Below, one piece after another: positions 1 to 6,193 of a stretch of 11,087 nt of DNA. Numbering within the stretch: the stretch's first letter is position 1; every line of letters begins with the position of its first letter. This DNA comes from Pseudomonas sp. (GTDB taxonomy: Bacteria; Pseudomonadota; Gammaproteobacteria; Pseudomonadales; Pseudomonadaceae). The notes below the pieces were generated by a model. It was not told where the DNA came from and did not search any database. It saw only the letters and a list, made by a program, of their open reading frames with translations. The DNA is taken from positions 1 to 11,087 of the forward strand of contig DPSI01000247.1 of NCBI GenBank assembly GCA_003527165.1, in the 5' to 3' direction. The position numbers and the translations under genes were made by a program.

Positions 1-64
1 ATTCCAGCCGTTTCGCCGGCGCCGTCACCGGTTCCGTCTACAACGCCGGCGAAACGGCTGGAAT
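1..64. repeat. 21-bp perfect inverted repeat (fold-back) inside the oxidoreductase gene
   Basis: Bases 1-21 are the exact reverse complement of 44-64, with a 22-base spacer (22-43). The arms carry the oxidoreductase coding sequence for SSRFAG. On the minus strand the gene arrives at 64 and reads SSRFAG down to 44. On the plus strand bases 3-47 read SSRFAG and then go on as AVTGSVYNA with good G/C third positions, which looks like the gene's own continuation. The minus-strand reading of 22-43 (VDGTGD) looks less natural. The simplest reading is that the molecule folds back on itself here, turning at or near the palindrome CGCCGGCG (14-21 and 44-51). The repeat is seen directly; the fold-back explanation is inference. 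Confidence 0.9.
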
Positions 65-1514
65 AGTTGCCCGAGGCGATCGACCAGGCGTCCTTTCCGG
101 TATCGAGTTCAACGTTGACGCTGATGCCGTCGAGCGCCACGCCGAGCACTTCGGCAACGATCTGCGCGACCACCGTCTGATGGCCCTGACCCTGTGGCGT
201 CGAGGCGACGAGCACCGTGACGCTACCCAGCGGGTCAACGCTCACGGTGGCGGTGCTCACGGCGCCATTCTTCGGCCCGGCTTTGCGCCGCTCTTCGGGC
301 GTCATCGCGACGGTGATGTAGCCCATGTTGGAGATCGACGGCTCGACCACGGCGGTATAGCCGATGCCGTAGATCCGGCCCTCGGCACGCGCCTGCTCGC
401 GGCGGCGCAGCAACTCATCGAGCCCGCCCTCGCGCAGGGCCAGGTCGAGGGTGGCCGGGTAATCGCCGGAATCGAGCAGCGCGCCGGCCGCCGCGCGGTA
501 GGGGAATACCCCGGCGGGGATGAGGTTGCGGCGGATCACATCGAGCGGATCGAGGCCCAACTCCACGGCGACTTGATGCATCAGCCGCTCCAGCGAGAAA
601 TACACCTGACCGCCGCCGAAGCCGCGGTTCAGTCCGCTCGGCACCTTGTTGGTCAGCACCACGCGGTTGCGTACCAGCAGATTGCGAATCGCGTAGGCGC
701 CGCTGAGGTTGCCGTGCATGCGGTAGAAGGTGGCCGGCTCCGGGGCGCGCAGGTAGCCGCCGCAGTCGTCGATCTGGTCGTATTTCAGCGCCAGTACGCG
801 GCCATCGGCTTCCACCGCCGCCTCGATTTCGCAGACGCGGTTGGTCGCGCTGGAAGCGGCCTGCAGGTGTTCGAGGCGGTCCTCGACCCATTTCACCGGG
901 GCGCCGACCTTGCGCGCCGCCAGGCCCATGAGCACGACATAGGGGAACACGCCCTGCTTGATGCCGAAGCTGCCGCCCGAATCCGGCGGCGTGCGTAGGC
1001 GCAGGCGATTGGCGGGCACGTTCAGCGCGCGCGACATGACCGAGTGCAGGGCATACGGGCCCTGGAAGTTGGAAAGTACGTCGTAGGTGCCGGTCGCCGG
1101 CTGGTACTGGCCGAGTACCACGTAGCACTCGATCGGAGTGCAGGAATTGCGCGGGTAGTGGACCTTGATCGACACCCGCCGCGCGGCCCTGGCGAAGGCC
1201 TCCTCGGGCTCGCCGTAGCGGAAGTGCCGCTCATTGACCACGTTGCTGCCGACTGCCTCGTGCAGCACCGGCGCGTCTTCGGCGGTGGCCGCTTCCGGAT
1301 CGACGATCGCCGGCAGCGGCTCGTATTCCACCATCACCGCGTCGAGCGCGTCTTCGGCCAGGTAGCGGTCGTCGGCGATCACCACGCAAACCGGCTCGCC
1401 GACGTAGCGGACCTTGTCCACCGCCAGGCACCAGTGCTCCATCGGCGCGCGCACGCCGACCGGGAAGGGATTGGCCCAGCGCTTGACGTCCTCGCCGGTG
1501 AGCACGCCGTAGCC
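1..1514 (-). CDS. Xanthine dehydrogenase family molybdopterin-binding subunit, fragment lacking both ends
   Basis: Reading the minus strand from about 1514 down to 44 gives one uninterrupted frame that starts GYGVLTGEDV and ends near GNYSSRFAG. It is the large, molybdenum-cofactor-binding subunit of a xanthine-dehydrogenase/CO-dehydrogenase-like hydroxylase, which normally partners an FAD subunit and a 2Fe-2S subunit. Visible blocks are the end of the a/b-hammerhead domain (VRYVGEPVCVVIADD), a Moco-binding stretch (PDSGGSFGIKQG, then GLNRGFGGGQ) and the start of the second Moco domain (TPQGQGHQTVVAQI). The VAYRCSFR active-site loop of true form I CO dehydrogenase is not seen at the expected place, so the substrate is unknown. 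About 490 residues are present of a family that is usually 750-800 or longer. There is no start codon: the N-terminus is lost at the junction near 1520, where the frame runs on into foreign sequence to a stop at 1557-1559. The C-terminus is lost at the fold-back in bases 1-64. The family is secure; whether the gene is broken in the organism or only in this assembly is not. Confidence 0.85.
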
Positions 1515-1530
1515 GGAGCGTCTGGTTGTC
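1512..1530. other. Junction between two 5'-truncated divergent genes
   Basis: Oxidoreductase homology on the minus strand ends around 1514-1520, and permease homology on the plus strand starts around 1526. There is no intergenic DNA, promoter, insertion sequence, target duplication or obvious repeat between them. Both genes lose their N-terminal coding part at this point. This fits either a deletion that removed the shared upstream region of two divergent genes or a chimeric join made during cloning, amplification or assembly. The exact breakpoint cannot be fixed by eye because the last residues on each side are not well conserved. Confidence 0.75.
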
Positions 1531-2032
1531 GTGGCCGGCCACCGGCCTGATCGAATTCATCCGCAGCACACCGCTGCTGATCCAAGCCTATTTTCTGTTC
1601 TACGTATTTCCCAACTACGGCATCAACCTCAGCGCTCTGCAGGCCGGGATCATCGCCATCGCCGTGCACTACGCTTGCTACACGGCGGAGGTGTACCGCG
1701 CGGGACTCGATGCGGTCCCGCGCGGGCAATGGGAAGCGGTGACCGCGCTGAACATGAAGCCGCTGACCGCTTACCGCGATGTCATCCTGCCCCAGGCGCT
1801 GCGTCCGATCTTGCCGGCGCTTGGCAATTATCTGGTGGCGATGCTGAAGGATACTCCGGTGCTTTCGGCGATCACCGTGGTCGAAATCATGCAGCAGGCC
1901 AAGAATATCGGCTCCGAGAGCTTTCGCTACCTGGAGCCGATAACCATGGTCGGGTTGTTCTTCCTGATCCTCAGCCTGGGCCTGGCCTGGTGCGTCCGCC
2001 GCCTTGAAAATCGCTTGGAGGTTGCCCGATGA
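1526..2032 (+). CDS. ehuD: ABC transporter permease, EhuD-like, N-terminally truncated
   Basis: This is the C-terminal 168 residues of a polar-amino-acid-type inner-membrane permease (HisM/GlnP family). It best resembles EhuD of the ectoine/hydroxyectoine importer because of the EFIRSTPLLIQAYFLFYVFP segment. The EAA coupling loop, which contacts the ATPase, is clear at about residues 55-88 (EVYRAGLDAVPRGQW, then LPQALRPILPALGNYL). At least three hydrophobic segments are visible, the last at about 140-158. The family is normally about 215-225 residues, so roughly 50 residues including the first membrane helix are missing at the junction near 1520. A TTG at 1526 could be read as a start but has no convincing ribosome site and lies at the breakpoint, so I regard the gene as broken or chimeric. 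Its stop overlaps the next start (ATGA at 2029-2032). The permease family is sure; ectoine specificity is inferred from sequence flavour and from the ATPase partner. Confidence 0.8.
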   Translation: MSWPATGLIEFIRSTPLLIQAYFLFYVFPNYGINLSALQAGIIAIAVHYACYTAEVYRAGLDAVPRGQWEAVTALNMKPLTAYRDVILPQALRPILPALGNYLVAMLKDTPVLSAITVVEIMQQAKNIGSESFRYLEPITMVGLFFLILSLGLAWCVRRLENRLEVAR

Positions 2033-2856
2033 ATACGTCACTGCATCTCGACACCCATTCTCAGAAAAACAATGATATGGCCGAGCCGCTGGTTCGCTTT
2101 GACCAGGTGACCAAGCGCTATGGGAGCCTCACCGTGCTCGACCATCTGAACCTGGAAGTCGCCAATGGCGAGAAGGTCGCGATCATCGGGCCAAGCGGCT
2201 CGGGCAAGTCGACGCTGCTGCGTGCGCTGATGACATTGGAAACCATCGACGATGGGGTCATAGAAGTCGACGGCGAGCCGCTGACCCACATGCCGGCGTC
2301 CGACGGTCATTTGGTTCCGGCCAGTGGGCGTTACCAGCGCCACGTACGCGGCAAGGTCGGCATGGTGTTTCAGAGCTTCAATCTGTTTCCGCACATGAGC
2401 GCTCGGCAGAACGTGATGGAAGCACCGGTGCAGGTGCTGGGGCTATCGAAAAAGGAAGCCCGTGAACGCGCCGACGAACTGCTGGCCATGGTGGGGCTGG
2501 ATGACAAGCTCGAGCATTATCCGGCGCAGCTCTCCGGGGGCCAGCAACAACGGGTGGCCATTGCCCGCGCAATGGCCATGCGGCCTCGAGTGATGCTTTT
2601 CGACGAGGTGACCTCGGCGCTGGATCCGGAACTCTGTGGCGAGGTGCTCAACGTCATCCGCCGGCTGGGCGAGGAGCACAGTCTGACCATGTTGATGGTC
2701 ACCCATCAAATGGGTTTCGCCCGTGAGTTCGCCGACCGCGTATGCTTCTTCAACGAAGGCCGTATCCACGAACAGGGCACGCCGGACGAACTGTTTGCCA
2801 ATCCGCGCGAGGTGCGCACGCAGGAGTTTCTCAGTGCGGTGACCCAGGCAAGCTAG
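2029..2856 (+). CDS. ehuA: ABC transporter ATP-binding protein, EhuA-like (ectoine/hydroxyectoine uptake)
   Basis: This is an intact 275-residue ATPase that would drive import through the permease encoded just before it, working at the cytoplasmic face. All ABC motifs are present: Walker A GPSGSGKS (54-61), Q-loop Q115 in VFQSFNLFPH, signature LSGGQQQR (about 168-175), Walker B ending D192-E193, and the switch histidine H226 in VTHQM. The loop between Walker A and the Q-loop (about 84-108) is longer than in GlnQ/HisP, as in EhuA proteins, which supports the ectoine/hydroxyectoine assignment; another compatible solute or amino acid remains possible. The ATG at 2029 is chosen because it overlaps the permease stop (ATGA) and has a good ribosome site (TTGGAGG, about 2014-2020). 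An internal ATG at 2077, where family homology begins, has no good site, so about 16 extra N-terminal residues are probably real. The ehuB and ehuC partners are not in the window. Confidence 0.85.
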   Translation: MNTSLHLDTHSQKNNDMAEPLVRFDQVTKRYGSLTVLDHLNLEVANGEKVAIIGPSGSGKSTLLRALMTLETIDDGVIEVDGEPLTHMPASDGHLVPASGRYQRHVRGKVGMVFQSFNLFPHMSARQNVMEAPVQVLGLSKKEARERADELLAMVGLDDKLEHYPAQLSGGQQQRVAIARAMAMRPRVMLFDEVTSALDPELCGEVLNVIRRLGEEHSLTMLMVTHQMGFAREFADRVCFFNEGRIHEQGTPDELFANPREVRTQEFLSAVTQAS

Positions 2857-2928
2857 GTACCGCGGCGGCAGGGGCCGGTCCGATACTAGACGGGGCTTTG
2901 GCGCGCTAGCTTTCGAAGGGGGAGAGCG

Positions 2929-3246
2929 ATGCTCGAATCGCTGGAAAAGGTGCTGGCCAAAGGCATGGACAACCCCATGCTGCGGTTTGGCCTCGGCAAG
3001 GGCTATCTGGACGTCGGCGACGCGGCTCAGGCCGCCATGCACTTGCAGCGCTGCGTCGAACAAGATCCCAGGTATTCGGCTGCCTGGAAGCTGCTCGGAA
3101 AAGCGCTGCAGGCCAGCGGCGACCCTGAGGGAGCGCGGCGAGCATGGGAGCAGGGCTTGGTCGCGGCGCAAGCGCAAGGTGACAAGCAGGCTGAGAAAGA
3201 AATGGCCGTGTTTCTACGCAAACTGAACAAGCAGGCCGGCGCCTAG
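2929..3246 (+). CDS. Small tetratricopeptide-repeat protein
   Basis: This 105-residue protein is built almost entirely of helix-turn-helix TPR units. One spans about residues 17-47 (FGLGKGYLDVGDAAQAAMHL, ending in the typical DP) and one about 49-81 (AWKLLGKALQASGDPEGARR), with a charged C-terminal helix. It has no signal peptide or membrane segment, so it is probably a cytoplasmic protein-protein interaction module; no partner or function can be named. The start is supported by a strong purine ribosome site (GGGGGAGAG, about 2918-2926). It is separated by 72 bases from ehuA and converges with the PilZ gene. Small TPR proteins of this kind occur close to the tag/htrB/pilZ group in Pseudomonas (PA0015 region), which makes it part of the ancestral neighbourhood rather than of the transporter operon. 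Confidence 0.8.
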   Translation: MLESLEKVLAKGMDNPMLRFGLGKGYLDVGDAAQAAMHLQRCVEQDPRYSAAWKLLGKALQASGDPEGARRAWEQGLVAAQAQGDKQAEKEMAVFLRKLNKQAGA

Positions 3247-3282
3247 CAACAGTTGGCGATACACGCAGGCGGCAGAACCGCC

Positions 3283-3549
3283 CTAAGTGTGCGACACGAA
3301 ACGCAAGCCGACTCCCTCGGCATCGACGCGCATCACTTCCATCTGCAGCTCAGGTGCAGGGATGGGCAAGTCCTGTACCTGGCCGCTTACGATCATTCCG
3401 AGCCGCAGCTCGGTCAGCTGCGGATGTTTGACGTAGACACCACCGTCGGACAGATCACGTGTGTGCGCGAACACCTCGCCAAAGGACTCATGAGCGATGC
3501 GTATTCGGCATTTCATGGGGGAACGTGGATGCTGTCGCTGGTTTACCAT
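3283..3549 (-). CDS. PilZ domain protein (probable c-di-GMP receptor)
   Basis: This 88-residue stand-alone PilZ domain has both c-di-GMP-contact motifs: RxxxR as RQHPR at residues 5-9 and D/NxSxxG as DLSDGG with D32, S34 and G37. Retention of both motifs suggests it can bind the second messenger; a few PilZ proteins with these motifs act through partners instead. The start at 3549 is preceded by AGGA (3557-3560) at 7 bases. It lies 27 bases downstream of the lipid A acyltransferase stop on the same strand and is the last gene of the likely tag-htrB-pilZ operon. It corresponds in position to PA0012 of P. aeruginosa. The output is unknown. Confidence 0.85.
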   Translation of the reverse strand: MVNQRQHPRSPMKCRIRIAHESFGEVFAHTRDLSDGGVYVKHPQLTELRLGMIVSGQVQDLPIPAPELQMEVMRVDAEGVGLRFVSHT

Positions 3550-3576
3550 CGGACGTTCCTGTTGTCTTCGTTACTG

Positions 3577-4464
3577 TCAGTACCAGCGGCGCTCGCCTGC
3601 CGGGCGCTTCTTGAAGCGCTTCATGGTCCACATGTACTGGCTCGGCCAGGAGCGCACGTAGCGCTCGATAACGCTGCTCATGGCTGCGACCGCGACCTCG
3701 ACGTCCTCGTCGTACATCGCAGCTGGCGCCGCTTCGAGAATCACCTTGTAGCCTGAACCATCCTCCAGGCGCAACGCGTGGAGAAATACCCCGATTGCCT
3801 TGCCGCCGGTGAGCATGCCAGGTACGAACTTGCTGGTCAGTGCCTGCGTACCAAGAAAGGGCACGAACACACCGGCGCCTTCGCTGGGCTCCGGATCGGC
3901 CGGAATGCCCACGGCACCGCCTTTGCGAACTTCCTTGATGACGCTGATGATGCCTTCGCGGGTCGAGGGCGCGACCTTGTTGCCCAGCTGCACCCGTTGG
4001 CGTTGCAGCAAGTCATCCACCGCCTTGAGCTTCGGCGGGCGGTAGAAAATGATCGGTTTGCACTGCGCGCAATAGAAGTGATTGAGCACTTCCCAGTTAC
4101 CCAGATGGCTGGTGATGCCGACGACGCCCTTGCCGGAGGCCAAGGCCTGTTCCAGCACCTCGAGCCCCTCGACCTCTTTGACCAGACGCAGCGTCTTGTC
4201 TGCCGGCCAGATCCAGGCGCAAGCGCTTTCGGTAAACGTTTTGCCGATCTGCTGCAGGCTCTGCCCCAGCAGCCGTTCCCGTTCGGCGGTATCGAACTCG
4301 GGGAAGCACTTGGCCAAGTTCGTCCGGGCGACCTCGCGAGAACGATTGGGCAATTTCCACATCAACCAGCCAATGAGGCCCCCCAATCCCTGTACCGCAC
4401 GCCACGGCAGGAGGGCGAACAGACGCAGGAAGCCGACCACCAGCGCACCTTTGAGCTTTTCCAA
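3577..4464 (-). CDS. htrB: Lipid A biosynthesis lauroyl acyltransferase (HtrB/LpxL family)
   Basis: This 295-residue inner-membrane acyltransferase adds a secondary acyl chain to lipid A using acyl-ACP. The catalytic HX4E motif is HLGNWE (H120, E125). An N-terminal hydrophobic anchor lies at about 7-37, and the C-terminus has the family ending with WTMKRFKKRP. Length is normal. Its position next to tag and a PilZ gene matches PA0011 of P. aeruginosa (HtrB1), one of two HtrB paralogues that attach 2-hydroxylaurate/laurate to lipid A; exact acyl specificity here is inferred from that synteny. The start codon is TTG (4462-4464) with ribosome site GGGAGAG (4469-4475), and no in-frame ATG is close. 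It follows tag by 51 bases on the same strand. Confidence 0.9.
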   Translation of the reverse strand: MEKLKGALVVGFLRLFALLPWRAVQGLGGLIGWLMWKLPNRSREVARTNLAKCFPEFDTAERERLLGQSLQQIGKTFTESACAWIWPADKTLRLVKEVEGLEVLEQALASGKGVVGITSHLGNWEVLNHFYCAQCKPIIFYRPPKLKAVDDLLQRQRVQLGNKVAPSTREGIISVIKEVRKGGAVGIPADPEPSEGAGVFVPFLGTQALTSKFVPGMLTGGKAIGVFLHALRLEDGSGYKVILEAAPAAMYDEDVEVAVAAMSSVIERYVRSWPSQYMWTMKRFKKRPAGERRWY

Positions 4465-4515
4465 GGATCTCTCCCGAAAATCAAAGCCGCTAGTGTAACC
4501 GCTTCGAACCCTCGG

Positions 4516-5103
4516 CTACTCGCACCCGGTCTCAGCGCTAACGTTTGGCGAGGCACCGCTAAGCATCGCGTAGCGATCACAATCGGTGGTGTGGTCCATG
4601 ACCATGCCACAAGCCTGCATATAGGCGTAGCAGATAGTCGGGCCGACAAAGCTGAAGCCGGCTTTCTTCAACGCGCGGCTCATGGCCTCGGCTTCGGCGG
4701 ATACCGCCGGCACCTGTCTGATCGACTCGAAATGGTTGACCTTAGGCTGACCGCCTACGAACGACCATATCCAGCCGACCGGGTCCTCCAGCTTGAGCCA
4801 CAGCTGAGCGTTGCGCCGTGCTGCTTCGAGTTTTCGACGGTTGCGGATGATGCCTGGGTCGAGCATGCGCTCGTTGATCTCGGCATCGCTCATCTGCGCC
4901 AGACGCTGGGGATCGAAACCGAACAACACCTGGCGATAGCGCTCTCGCTTGCGCAGGACGGTGATCCAGGAGAGCCCGGCCTGAAAGGCCTCGAGGATCA
5001 GAAATTCGAAGAGAATCTGCGGGTCACGCGTCGGAACACCCCACTCACTGTCGTGGTAGCGGATGTACAGCGGATCTTCACTGCACCAGGCGCAACGCGG
5101 CAT
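4516..5103 (-). CDS. tag: DNA-3-methyladenine glycosylase I (Tag)
   Basis: This 195-residue base-excision repair enzyme removes 3-methyladenine from alkylated DNA. It begins MPRCAWC, giving the family's zinc-snap ligands Cys4 and His17, with the second pair at His171 and Cys175 in DHTTDC. The substrate-site residues Glu38 and Trp46 of E. coli Tag fall at the same numbers here (EAFQAGLSW). The open frame extends 57 codons upstream to 5274 without a stop, but homology begins at 5103, where an ATG has AAGGA about 10 bases upstream, and the extension would overlap glyQ. Tag is the first gene of the leftward group tag-htrB-pilZ and is divergent from glyQ, with 142 bases between the starts. Corresponds to PA0010. 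Confidence 0.95.
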   Translation of the reverse strand: MPRCAWCSEDPLYIRYHDSEWGVPTRDPQILFEFLILEAFQAGLSWITVLRKRERYRQVLFGFDPQRLAQMSDAEINERMLDPGIIRNRRKLEAARRNAQLWLKLEDPVGWIWSFVGGQPKVNHFESIRQVPAVSAEAEAMSRALKKAGFSFVGPTICYAYMQACGMVMDHTTDCDRYAMLSGASPNVSAETGCE

Positions 5104-5179
5104 TTTCTTTTTGTCCTTTGAATGAGGCCGACGAGCAGTTGCTTCGATCACCGCGACGCCAACCGGAAAACACGCGCCA

Positions 5180-5209
5180 CCACGGGCCTGAGCCGTTATC
5201 GGGTATACT
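5180..5209 (+). promoter_or_regulatory. Probable sigma-70 promoter for the glyQS operon
   Basis: A good -10 hexamer, TATACT, sits at 5204-5209, followed by a GC-rich start region and a leader of about 30 bases before the glyQ start. The -35 region, expected around 5181-5186, is a poor match (CACGGG), so the promoter may depend on an activator or be weaker than the -10 suggests. The leader is too short for a T-box or any sizeable riboswitch. The location between divergent tag and glyQ supports the call. The same GTATAC core is nearly palindromic, but I could not place a matching leftward promoter for tag. Confidence 0.45.
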
Positions 5210-5245
5210 CCGGGGCTTTCTGTCGAAGCCAGCACAGGTGAAATT

Positions 5246-6193
5246 TTGACCCAGCCTACGCCTGCCGTGCGCACCTTCCAAGACCTGATCCTCGCCCTGC
5301 AAAGTTACTGGGCAGAGCAGGGTTGCGTCGTCCTGCAACCCTACGACATGGAGATGGGTGCCGGTACCTTTCATACCGCCACTTTCCTGCGCGCCGTAGG
5401 TCCTGAGACCTGGAACGCAGCCTATGTCCAGCCTTCGCGCCGTCCGGCCGATGGCCGTTACGGCGAAAACCCCAACCGCCTTCAGCACTATTATCAGTTC
5501 CAGGTGGTACTCAAGCCCAACCCCGACAATATCCAGGATCTGTACCTGGGATCGTTGCGCCACATCGGCGTGGACACCTCGGTGCACGACGTACGCTTCG
5601 TCGAGGATAACTGGGAGTCGCCGACGCTGGGCGCCTGGGGTCTCGGCTGGGAAGTGTGGCTGAACGGCATGGAGGTTACCCAGTTCACCTACTTTCAGCA
5701 GGTCGGTGGGATCGAGTGCTATCCGGTCACCGGTGAGATCACCTATGGCCTGGAACGACTGGCCATGTACCTGCAGGGCGTTGACTCGGTCTACGACCTG
5801 ATCTGGACCGACGGGCCGTTCGGCACCGTTACCTATGGCGACGTGTTCCATCAGAACGAGGTGGAGCAATCCACCTACAACTTCGAGCATGCCAATGTCG
5901 ACAAGCTGTTCGAGTTGTTCGATTTCTATGAGTCGGAAGCCAACCGGCTGATCGAACTGGCGCTGCCCTTGCCGACCTACGAAATGGTCCTGAAGGCATC
6001 GCATACCTTCAACCTGCTGGATGCCCGCCGCGCCATCTCGGTGACGGCGCGTCAGCAGTACATCCTGCGTGTACGGGCGCTGGCTCGTGCGGTGGCGCAG
6101 AGCTACCTGCAGGCACGCGCCAAGCTCGGCTTCCCGATGGCCACCCCCGACCTGCGTGACGAAGTACTGGCCAAGCTGGAGGCAGCAGAATGA
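5246..6193 (+). CDS. glyQ: Glycine--tRNA ligase alpha subunit
   Basis: This 315-residue catalytic subunit of the heterotetrameric (alpha2beta2) bacterial glycyl-tRNA synthetase is a class II core that activates glycine with ATP. The highly conserved stretches [38 protein letters not shown] and [20 protein letters not shown] are all intact and the length is normal. The start is TTG at 5246-5248, placed by ribosome site AGGTG (5236-5240) and by the typical Pseudomonas N-terminus ([13 protein letters not shown]); no ATG lies nearby. It opens the operon and overlaps glyS by ATGA at 6190-6193, which favours one-to-one synthesis of the two subunits. Confidence 0.97.
   Translation: MTQPTPAVRTFQDLILALQSYWAEQGCVVLQPYDMEMGAGTFHTATFLRAVGPETWNAAYVQPSRRPADGRYGENPNRLQHYYQFQVVLKPNPDNIQDLYLGSLRHIGVDTSVHDVRFVEDNWESPTLGAWGLGWEVWLNGMEVTQFTYFQQVGGIECYPVTGEITYGLERLAMYLQGVDSVYDLIWTDGPFGTVTYGDVFHQNEVEQSTYNFEHANVDKLFELFDFYESEANRLIELALPLPTYEMVLKASHTFNLLDARRAISVTARQQYILRVRALARAVAQSYLQARAKLGFPMATPDLRDEVLAKLEAAE

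Noticed and set aside
1..1514. Form I CO dehydrogenase large subunit (CoxL)
   Set aside because: The diagnostic VAYRCSFR loop is absent from the visible central region, so only the broader xanthine-dehydrogenase family can be supported.
2077..2079. Internal ATG as the start of ehuA
   Set aside because: Family homology begins here, but there is no good ribosome site, while the ATG at 2029 has a strong one and the standard ATGA coupling.
2857..2928. Spacer between ehuA and the TPR gene as a promoter or terminator site
   Set aside because: Short GC-rich palindromic pieces are present, but there is no hairpin with a T tract and no paired -35/-10; only the ribosome site of the TPR gene is convincing.
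3268..3282. Hairpin GGCGG-CAGAA-CCGCC between the convergent TPR and PilZ genes
   Set aside because: The stem is only 5 bp with no T tract on either side, so it is too weak to call a terminator, though it might assist.
3778..5121. A 447-codon open frame on the plus strand opposite htrB and tag
   Set aside because: It runs antisense through two well-identified genes and the spacer between them; no family resemblance or ribosome site.
5210..5245. T-box or riboswitch controlling glyQS
   Set aside because: The leader after the -10 is only about 36 bases and has no T-box or stem I features; such control is also not typical of Pseudomonas.
5104..5274. A 57-codon upstream extension of tag
   Set aside because: Homology and the Cys4/His17 zinc ligands start exactly at the ATG at 5103, which has its own ribosome site; the extension would overlap the glyQ start and promoter.
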